A stretch of 24,700 nt of DNA from a virus. Every line of letters starts with the position of its first letter. Positions within the stretch are counted from its first letter, which is position 1. Positions 6,027-14,273 of the stretch are shown piece after piece. The notes below the pieces were generated by a model. That model saw only the letters and a program-made list of their open reading frames with translations. It searched no databases and had not been told where the DNA came from. The stretch spans positions 1-24,700 of the IMG/VR virus record IMGVR_UViG_3300032820_000114; one strand, given 5' to 3'. Made by a program: the position numbers and the translations under genes.

Positions 6027-6913
6027 TGTGGACAATTCTTCTTTTCTTCTTCTTTAGTAATGTTAGCATCTGGTGGTAGCTTATCTTTCTTCCCACTCCT
6101 TCTAAGTTCATCAGCACCAAACCCCCAGGCTAAGGCTAACTGTCCTACCGCAGAACCTGTGTCTTGAATCTCTGCGCTACTGCCCTTACGCTTTCTTTCC
6201 TCTTTAACCCTTCCAGCTAACAAATTAGTGAAGGAGTTTTGGTCTACAGCAGCTTGGTCTTTCGTACCTTCCATAGCATGTTCCTCTGGTTCTACTGGAT
6301 TAGGATTGTCAGTTTCCCTTCGTTTTTTCTTCCAATCAGGTTCATTCTGAAGTGGCCCCATAAATCCATGACCAGCAACAGAATGTGATTCCTGCTTCAT
6401 CATTTTCTGTTCGGGGCTGCTTTCAGTTACAAAATCTACTAGATGGTCAATGCCACGTTTCTTCCTCTTCGGACTACGGTTATCCCCATGCGTTCTAGTG
6501 AAAGCACCAGGGTCATTAGAAGTCCATACAGTACCACCTGTTTCAGAACCATAACCCACACCACCGCCCTCTTCTTTCTGTACCGAATTCATCACAGTCT
6601 CCGCAACTTTACCAGCAACTCCACCCGCAGCAGCAGCACCAGCAGCGACTAAAGGTGCTGCCAGTAACCCAATTATTTTCTTTACAGGTTTAGGTTTACT
6701 AGATAGTTGAAGATGTATTTCATCTTTAGCTAATTCAGTTACATATAATCTACACCAATGTTCGGGGTCAATGCTTCCTTCCACCAATTCACATTGCCCG
6801 TTATCAAAGTATAAACACTTCCCACAGACGTAACCTTTGTCTAGTTCAGACTCTGTGCCTGGTCTATACATAACTTCATCTTTATTAACTTTAGTAGCTT
6901 TATTCAGATTCAT
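6023..6913 (-). CDS. Virion-associated protein with HiPIP-like Cys motif and hydrophobic segment
   Basis: This 296-residue protein follows the portal gene with a 14-base overlap; GAGG precedes the ATG by about nine bases. Residues 28-58 hold C30, C33, C41 and C54 in the order C-x2-C-x7-C-x12-C (YVCGKCLYFDNGQCELV, then EHWCRLYV). This resembles the cluster-binding part of high-potential iron-sulfur proteins and a phage family that looks like it. A Lys/Pro stretch is followed by an Ala/Gly/Leu hydrophobic segment at about 80-104 (IIGLLAAPLVAAGAAAAGG), which could be a membrane or pore-forming helix. The remaining 190 residues are polar, Gly-, Lys- and Glu-rich and probably disordered. Adjacency to the portal suggests a minor head or ejected protein. 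Whether it carries Fe-S, zinc or nothing cannot be told from sequence. Confidence 0.5.
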   Translation of the reverse strand: MNLNKATKVNKDEVMYRPGTESELDKGYVCGKCLYFDNGQCELVEGSIDPEHWCRLYVTELAKDEIHLQLSSKPKPVKKIIGLLAAPLVAAGAAAAGGVAGKVAETVMNSVQKEEGGGVGYGSETGGTVWTSNDPGAFTRTHGDNRSPKRKKRGIDHLVDFVTESSPEQKMMKQESHSVAGHGFMGPLQNEPDWKKKRRETDNPNPVEPEEHAMEGTKDQAAVDQNSFTNLLAGRVKEERKRKGSSAEIQDTGSAVGQLALAWGFGADELRRSGKKDKLPPDANITKEEEKKNCPQ

Positions 6914-8831
6914 CAGTTAAAACCTCAGGTTGGTCTATATGTTTTGCTGGTGTTCTTTTAGGTGGTGGCGAGAACTTAGCTTTAGATACACTAGTTACTC
7001 CAGACCCATTTAAATCTGCTACATAATCTATACCATCTTGGGAAAACCACATCTGGCTTCCATCTGCCAAAACTTCTTTGATTAATGGAGAACCATAACC
7101 TTGTTGCATCAAAGACCCTACCCAAGTATTTGAAAGAGTCAATACATTCTTCTTGGCTCTAGCTTCAGCATAATCATCTATGTCTCTCATTTCATCAGTG
7201 CCATCATGTTTATCTGCATCTGTGGGAGTCTGACCAGCAGTACGTCCCTTAAACTTACGCTGAGAAGGTGGGATAGATTTGAGCATTGCTTGGATAGCAC
7301 CTTCTTCACCACCTCCCTCACCACCTTCTTCAGGTGGTGCGCCACCCATTTGCTCCTGCATTTGAGCTTGTTGTTCCATTTGTTCCATCTGTTGTTTCTG
7401 TTGGAGTATTCCCATTGCTTGTTGCTCACCGTTCATTTGAGCAGAAGGAACCATTTTACCAGAAATAAGGAACTGAGCTTCATCCAAAGGAACGTCTTGG
7501 TCTTTCAAAGTAATCTCAAACCCCAAAGCAGCGAACTGATTTATGATTTGTGCCTTCTGTTGAGCGAAACTTAATCGAGTATTCTCAGCCTTTTCTTCAG
7601 GTTGAGGAAGTACTATCTTCCAATCTGTTATCCCAAACATCTTTAGGAGTTGGGGGAAAACCTTTTCATGGAAGATACGTTGGTCACCTTCCACCACACG
7701 GCTCATAACTACTAGCTGTTGAGTCTGAGTAGACATACCGCCAAAGGCTTCAGGTGCGCCTTGCCAAGCAGGAGTAACACCCCACATAGCAGCAACACGT
7801 TCACGTATTTCTTCACGTACAGGAAGGTAATCCATTTCCTGCAACGTATGGAACAGTCTTACTAAGTCAACTCTACCACGTTGATTCCTGGCTGAAACCG
7901 CTACCATTGGTATATAGTTAGGGTCAAGCCTAGTTTGAGCAGCTATGTGTTCACGCTCTCTACGCAAACTTTCAGGGTCATCAGTTGTTACCATGACCAT
8001 ACTAGCTGGCATCTTCCGTTCAAAGAAGTACCTATAGATATTCTTATCCATACCAACCAGGGTTAATGCTTTCTCAAATACCGTAAGTAAAGGACTCCAT
8101 CCATACGTTTCAGATGGGGAGAACTTAGACACATGTATTACTTCATTATCAAACAGATACATATGACGGTTACGATGGTAGTATTTATACATAGCTGGCA
8201 GAGTATTCTGGTCGCAGTCAGGGTGTTCACATACACCAGGGGATTCTAGAACGTCCCTATGAATTGGACAGAGCCAATGGGAGTTCTTCGGCAGACCAGC
8301 CGTATCTAAGTCAAACTCAACCAGTGCAGGGTTCAGTCTACGAATTTCAGTAACTCTGGAATTAGTGTTACCGTTACCCATATCCTTATATTCTTTTGCG
8401 ATGTAAAGGAATCCATCATCTATAGAGTTTATATCATAATGGAACTGTCTCAGAACTTCTTCCAATGATTGGTCAAACGGATTACAATCATCTAAGAATA
8501 CTTCAAAACGTTCTCGTTGAGCATGGTCTGGGTCTGCTATAGTTGGTTCCCAAGTAATGCCTCTCCTAAAAACCTCTCCAGTAATATGTCCTAGAGGGCC
8601 ACGTATTTCCTCAACAGACATAGAAATGGTTTGCAAGTCCATAACCAACTGTTGACGGTAGGCCATCTGGTGACGTACCCAAGTATTAACAACGTGGTCA
8701 AGGCCGAAAGTAGGGGCTTGTCCTGTTTCACCAGTTCCTTTCATTAGCTCCAACATGTTAATCTGTTGATTCAGATTAGTCATTTGTTGAGCTAATTGGG
8801 GAACCTCTGGTAGATATTCTCCTAACTTCAT
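6900..8831 (-). CDS. Portal protein with internal zinc-binding-like cluster
   Basis: This 643-residue protein is the likely dodecameric portal through which DNA is packaged. It has portal-like features in order: an alpha/beta wing region, a stem-like helical part, and the sequence around 270-380 (FFERKMPASMVMV, YLPVREEIRERVAAMWGVTPAW, STQTQQLVVMSRVV) where known portals carry clip and stem helices. Size and position after terminase fit. Residues 188-206 hold C188, H191, C201, H203 and C206, a probable zinc site in the clip or wing. Residues 463-495 are Gln/Met-rich, followed by a Glu/Gly tract. Beyond 515 there is a C-terminal extension (IPPSQRKFKGRTAGQ to YVADLNGSGV) of 120 residues that I cannot assign. 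GAGG lies seven bases before the ATG. Confidence 0.8.
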   Translation of the reverse strand: MKLGEYLPEVPQLAQQMTNLNQQINMLELMKGTGETGQAPTFGLDHVVNTWVRHQMAYRQQLVMDLQTISMSVEEIRGPLGHITGEVFRRGITWEPTIADPDHAQRERFEVFLDDCNPFDQSLEEVLRQFHYDINSIDDGFLYIAKEYKDMGNGNTNSRVTEIRRLNPALVEFDLDTAGLPKNSHWLCPIHRDVLESPGVCEHPDCDQNTLPAMYKYYHRNRHMYLFDNEVIHVSKFSPSETYGWSPLLTVFEKALTLVGMDKNIYRYFFERKMPASMVMVTTDDPESLRREREHIAAQTRLDPNYIPMVAVSARNQRGRVDLVRLFHTLQEMDYLPVREEIRERVAAMWGVTPAWQGAPEAFGGMSTQTQQLVVMSRVVEGDQRIFHEKVFPQLLKMFGITDWKIVLPQPEEKAENTRLSFAQQKAQIINQFAALGFEITLKDQDVPLDEAQFLISGKMVPSAQMNGEQQAMGILQQKQQMEQMEQQAQMQEQMGGAPPEEGGEGGGEEGAIQAMLKSIPPSQRKFKGRTAGQTPTDADKHDGTDEMRDIDDYAEARAKKNVLTLSNTWVGSLMQQGYGSPLIKEVLADGSQMWFSQDGIDYVADLNGSGVTSVSKAKFSPPPKRTPAKHIDQPEVLTDESE

Positions 8832-8847
8832 TTAGTGCCTCTTACTT

Positions 8848-9264
8848 TTATTGGGATAGGCTATTCATATCATCCATTGCAGCAAGCCTAACTACATGTT
8901 CCATTGCGGTTTCCTTTAGTGATTTCTTAGAAAGCACAACATTTTGCTTCTCGCCATTTAATTCAACAGTTAATTCATTTATCTGTTGCCTCAATTCATT
9001 CACTAAAGTTTCATCTACTTCCGCAGCTTCAACTGAAAAATTAGCATTTTCCAACGTTCCACTTCTTGCAGCTTCTTTAACGAGTGCAATAAACGCTCCC
9101 TCAGTTAAAATAGTGATGGCAGGATTATCATCGTCAACATCATCGTCAGGCTGCATATTCTTTAGGGTTTCATGCCATGTATCAAGTACACGCCATGTAC
9201 CTTTATCATCTTGATTCGCTACGTATTGTTGCTCTCTTCCTTGCAATAAACTACCAATAGGCAT
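8848..9264 (-). CDS. Hypothetical coiled-coil protein upstream of portal
   Basis: I do not recognise this 138-residue acidic protein. Residues 40-48 form a short Asp run (PDDDVDDDNP), and residues about 78-125 look like a coiled coil (LVNELRQQINELTVELNGEK). The start has AGAGGAGAAACATT, a strong site. It is the first gene behind a candidate promoter and lies 16 bases before the portal gene. Position and helical character suggest a small assembly or head protein, but no family is evident. Confidence 0.6.
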   Translation of the reverse strand: MPIGSLLQGREQQYVANQDDKGTWRVLDTWHETLKNMQPDDDVDDDNPAITILTEGAFIALVKEAARSGTLENANFSVEAAEVDETLVNELRQQINELTVELNGEKQNVVLSKKSLKETAMEHVVRLAAMDDMNSLSQ

Positions 9265-9285
9265 AATGTTTCTCCTCTGTTCTTT

Positions 9286-9314
9286 ATTATACTACAATTT
9301 CACGGATTATGCAA
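9286..9314 (-). promoter_or_regulatory. Candidate promoter for the portal gene group
   Basis: The minus strand reads TTGCAT (9314-9309), 17 bases, then TATAAT (9291-9286). The surrounding TAGTATAATAAAG is identical over 13 bases to the candidate promoter ahead of the scaffold gene. The -35 element overlaps the stop codon of nrdJ. Transcription would start near 9279, leaving a leader of about 15 bases that carries the strong Shine-Dalgarno of the next gene. The site allows the head genes to be switched separately from nrdJ and terminase. Confidence 0.5.
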
Positions 9315-11124
9315 CAGCGCAAGCACTCCAACCACAACTCTTACAAGATTCACATCCATCAGCCATCACAATAAATGGTAACTCACAGCATTTAGATGCT
9401 ATATGAGAGTCCGTATGTCCACTAACAAGCACTTCCTTCTCCCTACTTCCAGCCCTATATACTGTAACACCCTTACAACCGCTCTCCCAAGCCTTCATAT
9501 AGGCATCCCATACATCATTATGGGTAGCATCAGGAGATAAATTAATCGTTTTAGAAATACCAGAGTCACAATGTTCTTGGAAAGCAGCCTGCATTTTAAT
9601 GTGGTTAGCAGGAGTTATGTCAGAAGCTGTTACATATAACTCTTTAAATGCATCAGGTACATCATCCCTATCCTGCAAACTGTTGCCTTCCGCTAAGTAA
9701 TCCATTAAGTCTTCGGAATAGAATCCAAATTCTTGGGCATCTGCTTCAAAATACTTATTCACATAGTACAGAGTTTTTCCTTCTAGGATGTTCTGTTTCT
9801 TCCACACCAATGCAAATGTAGGTTCAATACCGTTAGAAGCATCCGCTAACATAGAAATAGTACCAGTAGGAGCCACAGTTAAACGGCAAGCATTTCTATA
9901 GTTTTCATGTACAGGATAATCACTCTTTTCCCAAGCAGGGAATTCCCCTCTCACAGCCCCCAATTCCAAAGAAGCTGCGCTGGCTATCTGATTTATGTAC
10001 TCCATGAGTTCACTACCCAAGGAAACAGCCTCTTCAGTATCATAGGGAATACCTAATTGAATGAGTAAATCGGCAAAGCCCATTACACCCAAACCAATTT
10101 TACGGGTAGCTTTAGTCATATCCCTAATCTCAGGAACAGCATAGTCGTTAGCGTCCACTACATTATCTAGGAAACGAATGGCTAAATTCACCACTTTCCT
10201 TAGTCTAACCCAATTAATACTATTATCATCTTGATTATAGAATTTAGCTAGGTTAATCGAACCAAGGTTGCAACTTTCATATCCCAACAGGGGCTGCTCA
10301 CCACAAGGATTGGTCGCAATTATATCCCCAAATTGTTTGGATACTTTGTTATCCTTATTAATGGTATCCAAAAATACCACCCCAGGTTCTCCATTTCTCC
10401 ACGCACCTTCAATGATTCTAACAAATACCTCATGGGCATTTAGTTCGCCAGCATTTTCCAATGTATGTGGGTTAACCAAAGTATAATCCGTGTTATCACG
10501 TACACATTGCATGAACGCACTGTCTACACCAACGGAGATATTAAAGTTATGAATATCACCTTCTACATGTTTGCAATCAATGAACTCTAGGATGTCAGGG
10601 TGATACACACTCATAACAGCCATGTTAGCCCCGTCACGCTTACCGCCCTGTGTTATCATACTAGAGATACGGGAAAGGGTTTTCAGTACTTCTATGGGGC
10701 CACACGCCTTCCCATGAGTAGTGGAAATACGAGAATGTTTCGGTCTAATAGTGGATAGGGAAAATCCTGTGCCACCACCAAATTTCTGCACCAAGGCAGA
10801 GTCAGTAGCAGCTTTCATAATACCTTCCATGCTATCTTCTATCGGTAATACGAAACAAGCACTCAATGTACCTTGTTCTGTTCCTGCATTCATTAACGTA
10901 GGTGAATTAGGTAAGAACTCTAGGTTAGCCATCATAGCCTCAAACTCTTTAGTCAGAAGATGGATTTTACTCTCTATAGTATTATATTCACGTTCTATAG
11001 AAGCTATTGCCATTGCTACCCTTCTAAACAGAGCTACTTCGTCTTCTACAATGGCTCCATCAGAATTCTTTAAGTAGTATCGGCTCTTCGCCACGGTTTC
11101 TGCTTGTTCCGTTAATGTTGTCAT
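9307..11124 (-). CDS. nrdJ: Ribonucleotide reductase, adenosylcobalamin-dependent (class II)
   Basis: This 605-residue protein reduces ribonucleotides to deoxyribonucleotides for phage DNA synthesis. From the ATG at 11124, C90 (LSACFVLP) and C285 (ESCNLGSINL) are the redox pair. NPCGEQ at 272-277 carries the thiyl-radical Cys274 with Asn272 and Glu276. Further family motifs are FGGGTGFSLS (115-124), GGKRDGANM, APTGTISMLADAS (418-430) and SGISKTINLS (521-530). The C-terminus has a Cys-rich swinging arm (CESCKSCGWSAC). This motif set and the lack of a small-subunit gene nearby point to class II (B12-dependent), so the host must provide cobalamin. The start at 11124 has AAGGAG six bases upstream; an upstream ATG at 11151 would overlap terL and lacks a site. 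Its place between terminase and portal genes is unusual. No separate thioredoxin is visible. Confidence 0.93.
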   Translation of the reverse strand: MTTLTEQAETVAKSRYYLKNSDGAIVEDEVALFRRVAMAIASIEREYNTIESKIHLLTKEFEAMMANLEFLPNSPTLMNAGTEQGTLSACFVLPIEDSMEGIMKAATDSALVQKFGGGTGFSLSTIRPKHSRISTTHGKACGPIEVLKTLSRISSMITQGGKRDGANMAVMSVYHPDILEFIDCKHVEGDIHNFNISVGVDSAFMQCVRDNTDYTLVNPHTLENAGELNAHEVFVRIIEGAWRNGEPGVVFLDTINKDNKVSKQFGDIIATNPCGEQPLLGYESCNLGSINLAKFYNQDDNSINWVRLRKVVNLAIRFLDNVVDANDYAVPEIRDMTKATRKIGLGVMGFADLLIQLGIPYDTEEAVSLGSELMEYINQIASAASLELGAVRGEFPAWEKSDYPVHENYRNACRLTVAPTGTISMLADASNGIEPTFALVWKKQNILEGKTLYYVNKYFEADAQEFGFYSEDLMDYLAEGNSLQDRDDVPDAFKELYVTASDITPANHIKMQAAFQEHCDSGISKTINLSPDATHNDVWDAYMKAWESGCKGVTVYRAGSREKEVLVSGHTDSHIASKCCELPFIVMADGCESCKSCGWSACAVA

Positions 11125-11134
11125 TTTAATCTCC

Positions 11135-12820
11135 TTACCCTCTATGTCCACAATATATACACAAATTTCGTTCTTTTACCCAAAAGGAAGGATTGCACAT
11201 CGCTTCTCTGCACGTTGGATTGGGTGCGTTCTGCTGCCTCGTTTCGGCTGGGTTTCCGTCTAGATTTTCCCATAGTTCTACTTTTAACTTATCTACTATA
11301 GATTCCTTTAACTTAGCTACTTTATTTTCTTCTTCGTTTGAACCTTCACCTCTCTGTTCTCCTGGGCTTACAGCCGAAAGCCAATCTACAGCATTGCCTA
11401 AATCAGTAAACTTATAGGCTGTTTCATGGCAAGCCAACAATGCTAGAGCTATCGAAAAGAACGCATCACCATGACCCATAGGGGTTTCTGGAGCTTTCAA
11501 TTCATTACTTACAGATAGAATCTGTTGCCTTTGTCTTTCATCACTTATTAAATGCAAACGCCCACTATGTATAAATTCTTCAAAAACCTGAGCCATAGTA
11601 TTCTTATTCTTTAAAGTAAAGTGTAAACCATGCCACCTAGCGTCTAAGCCCCTATCCTCAAGTTCTCCTCTAGTATTATCTATATACCCTTTAGAAATAT
11701 CAAATGTTTCAGCCACTTCATTTAGATAGGCTATCTGGTCAGAATAATTCCATCCGTCTAAGAAGGAGGAATGAATCTCGTCTATCCTATCTCCAGATTT
11801 CTTAAAGATTACTAAATGGGATGGGTGGCGTTTCTTTCCTACATCGAAGCCTGCAAAGATTTGGTCAGCAGGAAGTCTATCATTATAAGCTTTAGTAACA
11901 GGATGATTACGTAAAGTATCATCCTCACACTTAGTAATGTCTTCCTCACTAAAATAAGACTCAGTAGAGAAATGAGGAACCAACATAAATTCAGAAGCAA
12001 AGGATTTAGGTCTAGCTGCTTGTTGTTGCAGTAACCACTCTTCGTTATACAGTTCTGGCATTAAAACTCTGCGTCCAGGCGCAGGGTCTAACGCAGGGAG
12101 TATTCTATATTTAAAACGGGAATCATCCTTCAATTTAGTAAGTAAATCTCCAGGCATCATGGGAGTTCCAAGAACAATTACTGGTACACCCTTCAAAGGA
12201 ATGAACAAAGATTCAGTCATAAAGTGGTCTTCTACTTTAGTTAGCTGACCTATGTTTAACGGATTCTCAGGGTCACGAAGCACATCGTCTGCAATCAACG
12301 CCCCATTTACATGCAAACCTCTCTTAAATGAAAAAAGACCGCCATGCATGATTTCCATAGGTTGTTTATTTAAATAAAATCTAGCGGAGAAATCAGCCTT
12401 GGGTGACCTATTCACCATCATATCTTTTAGAATAGGGTTTCTATAAATTGTTTTATTTATCTCAGAAATATGGTAACGAGCCATACCATCACTGTAAGAT
12501 AAATAAAGAACAGAACAATCTCTAGGAGCCTTTAAGAGTCTCCAGACTGAGAACGCATGTCCGAGTATAGTTGATTTAAAATGGAATCGGGGTAGTACTG
12601 CACAGTAGTTAAGTCCAGCATCCACGCATTCCTCAATATCCTCTGCAAGCACACCAACATGCCATGCTTGAAAATACTCAGGATGGTCATAGCTTTGGCT
12701 CCAAATATCTCTAACAAATTCCCAGAAGCTCCCTATTTGAGTTCGGCCTTGTTTAGTTATTAAACCTTCGGCTAGAAGGTTCATTGCGTTATTAATGCTG
12801 GTAACTTCTTCTGCTGGCAT
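11135..12820 (-). CDS. terL: Terminase large subunit
   Basis: This 561-residue ATPase/nuclease drives DNA into the procapsid and cuts it. The ATPase half has a variant Walker A, PRFHFKST (77-84), with Phe where Gly is usual, as in several phage terminases. Walker B is ALIADD (174-179), and the coupling motif GTP is at 218-220. The nuclease half has the RNase H-like acidic residues D326 (FAGFDVG), D381 (YIDNTRG) and D452 (MGHGDAFF). After a charged linker (485-515), the last 25 residues hold C537, C542, C554 and C557 with H559, a zinc-knuckle-like tail not standard for the family. The gene starts at the stop of terS (TAATG) with AAGGA ahead. It ends ten bases before nrdJ. Confidence 0.93.
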   Translation of the reverse strand: MPAEEVTSINNAMNLLAEGLITKQGRTQIGSFWEFVRDIWSQSYDHPEYFQAWHVGVLAEDIEECVDAGLNYCAVLPRFHFKSTILGHAFSVWRLLKAPRDCSVLYLSYSDGMARYHISEINKTIYRNPILKDMMVNRSPKADFSARFYLNKQPMEIMHGGLFSFKRGLHVNGALIADDVLRDPENPLNIGQLTKVEDHFMTESLFIPLKGVPVIVLGTPMMPGDLLTKLKDDSRFKYRILPALDPAPGRRVLMPELYNEEWLLQQQAARPKSFASEFMLVPHFSTESYFSEEDITKCEDDTLRNHPVTKAYNDRLPADQIFAGFDVGKKRHPSHLVIFKKSGDRIDEIHSSFLDGWNYSDQIAYLNEVAETFDISKGYIDNTRGELEDRGLDARWHGLHFTLKNKNTMAQVFEEFIHSGRLHLISDERQRQQILSVSNELKAPETPMGHGDAFFSIALALLACHETAYKFTDLGNAVDWLSAVSPGEQRGEGSNEEENKVAKLKESIVDKLKVELWENLDGNPAETRQQNAPNPTCREAMCNPSFWVKERNLCIYCGHRG

Positions 12821-13314
12821 TATTTTCCTTGTACTAATGTTTTGAGTCTTATCGCAATTTTATTGATGGTGTCTTCGTCTGTGATTTCTTCCACTAAGAC
12901 ATTCAAAACATCTTGTATAAACTGTAAGTTTATCATGCCTTCCATAACTTCTCTTTGTCCATGAATACCTAAGTCTATACTTCTAATAGCATCTATAGCT
13001 TTGTCGAAATGCAAACCATTTAATTCACGGTATGCTCTGTTTGTAATATCTTCATATTGATTCAGATGTTCTGATTGCAACCTAGCAAATCTGGAACTTT
13101 CAGTTTCAGCTAATTGTTGCATACCTTGAGTCTTAGCTAAAGCCTTGAGATTATCCCACTCCTCTTTCTTAACCCACGCATAAATTGTAGGAGTCTTAAC
13201 CTCTACATCATATTCAGTGGTAAGGGTTTCTGCAATTTCCCTAGCAGAGAGATTCCCTGCTAGGTACAATTCCATCCCTCTAAGTTTTACTTCCTGAGGA
13301 ATTACTTTGGGCAT
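12820..13314 (-). CDS. terS: Terminase small subunit
   Basis: This 164-residue protein directly precedes and overlaps terL. It begins with a DNA-binding helix-turn-helix at about 8-55 (LRGMELYLAGNLSAREIAET, then TPTIYAWVKKEEW), as in small terminase subunits that recognise the packaging site. The middle (60-115) is a long helical region with coiled-coil character suited to ring formation. The C-terminus (LQFIQDVLNVLVEEITDED) probably contacts the large subunit. CGGAG lies eight bases before the ATG. The HTH resembles that of the phosphoesterase gene at 4607-5911. Confidence 0.8.
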   Translation of the reverse strand: MPKVIPQEVKLRGMELYLAGNLSAREIAETLTTEYDVEVKTPTIYAWVKKEEWDNLKALAKTQGMQQLAETESSRFARLQSEHLNQYEDITNRAYRELNGLHFDKAIDAIRSIDLGIHGQREVMEGMINLQFIQDVLNVLVEEITDEDTINKIAIRLKTLVQGK

Positions 13315-13315
13315 C

Positions 13316-13801
13316 TTAGGCTCCGTATATACTGTTGGGGTCTAAGCCACCAAAGCCAGCATCTGATACATGTTGGGAATCTATGTTACCGCCCCAAGGG
13401 GAGCCATCAGGCTGTAAGAACTTACTGAAGTCCACATGCCCACTTACGCCAGTATTACACGTAAAGCAAGCAGGAACCTTATACTTCTGGCTACCAGATA
13501 CTATCGTCTTAAACTTAATAGCAATCTCATCTGGTCTTCCACATAACCCCTTGATACCAGGGTCATCTTTAAAAGAATTATAAGTTCTGTTCTTTAGAAT
13601 CGTTTTAAGTGTGCGCTCTGCTCCAATCTGTTTATTCCATTTACAACCGTAGTATTCACACCAAACTAATTTAGAGTACTCTGCTTTCAGTTCCTCTTCG
13701 GTCATGCCCTCAGGAAGTTTATCTTCTTCCGTAGTAGTCTTAGGTATTGGCTCTATGAAATCAACCCTAAGCTTATCCTGATTTATTCTCTGTAGTCCCA
13801 T
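13316..13801 (-). CDS. Hypothetical protein with Cys pairs, possible zinc binder
   Basis: I do not recognise this 161-residue protein. Residues 20-45 are acidic (TTTEEDKLPEGMTEEELKAE). Five Cys follow: C48 and C53 (VWCEYYGCKWN), C87 (GLCGRPDE), and C112 with C115 (PACFTCNTG). The spacing would suit one zinc site plus one spare. The last 40 residues are Gly-, Ser- and Asp-rich and probably flexible. AAGGAG precedes the ATG by six bases. The gene overlaps the RuvC-like gene by 29 bases and ends one base before terS, so it belongs to the terminase/resolvase group and might act in DNA maturation; that is inference. Confidence 0.6.
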   Translation of the reverse strand: MGLQRINQDKLRVDFIEPIPKTTTEEDKLPEGMTEEELKAEYSKLVWCEYYGCKWNKQIGAERTLKTILKNRTYNSFKDDPGIKGLCGRPDEIAIKFKTIVSGSQKYKVPACFTCNTGVSGHVDFSKFLQPDGSPWGGNIDSQHVSDAGFGGLDPNSIYGA

Positions 13802-14249
13802 CTTTTCTCCTTTTATACCATAATGCTATACAAGCTGCGTCTGCAAAATCTTGTTCTTTGAATACCTCTCCCCATTTCTCAATGGCGAAGGTTTTAATGT
13901 CTGGTTTCTTTACATTCCCCTTACCTATAACCGCCTTCTTCCATGACCTATTATCCACTAAGGTATGAGGAATAGAATGTTCTTGCAGAACTACTCTAAC
14001 CCCACCAACCACATAAGCAATAGCTAGAGTAGTACGAGGATTCTGAATATAAATAGCTGCCTCTACAGCAGCCCCAGATATTATATCTATTTTACTCAAG
14101 TCTTCCGAAAAATTAGCGAAAATTTGCGAAAATCTTGTATCAAAATCTGAACCTTTTCCTTCAGACTTGAACTGTAAAACTATGTTTTCCTGTTCATCAA
14201 TGACGATTCCATGTACTGCTTTGGATGAACAATCTAAACCTAAATACAT
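13773..14249 (-). CDS. RuvC-like Holliday junction resolvase
   Basis: This 158-residue protein has an RNase H-like fold signature of RuvC resolvases. D6 is in the first strand (MYLGLDCSS), E63 is in AVEAAIYIQNPRT, and an acidic pair D134/D137 is in QDFADAACIALWY. Length and order match RuvC, and the stretch SWKKAVIGKGNVKKPDI corresponds to the RuvC region that binds the junction. It would cut branched replicated DNA before packaging; phages often keep such an enzyme next to terminase, as here. The start is set by D6 lying close to the N-terminus and an in-frame TAG four codons upstream. No Shine-Dalgarno sequence precedes it, and the bases TATA-ATG form a -10-like hexamer overlapping the start codon. 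Confidence 0.8.
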   Translation of the reverse strand: MYLGLDCSSKAVHGIVIDEQENIVLQFKSEGKGSDFDTRFSQIFANFSEDLSKIDIISGAAVEAAIYIQNPRTTLAIAYVVGGVRVVLQEHSIPHTLVDNRSWKKAVIGKGNVKKPDIKTFAIEKWGEVFKEQDFADAACIALWYKRRKDGTTENKSG

Positions 14250-14273
14250 TATAACACACTATTGGACATTTGT

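Noticed and set aside
7187-7574. ORFs in both strands across the portal Gln/Met-rich tract
   Set aside because: Shadows of a repetitive codon stretch. The Asn/Lys/Trp-rich and Leu/Phe-rich translations have no recognisable structure.
11125-11151. Upstream ATG of nrdJ at 11151
   Set aside because: It would overlap the end of terL and has no ribosome-binding site, while the ATG at 11124 has AAGGAG at the right distance.
12532-12717. Alternative minus-strand ORF inside terL
   Set aside because: Frame shadow within the ATPase-coding region of terL, with no motif.
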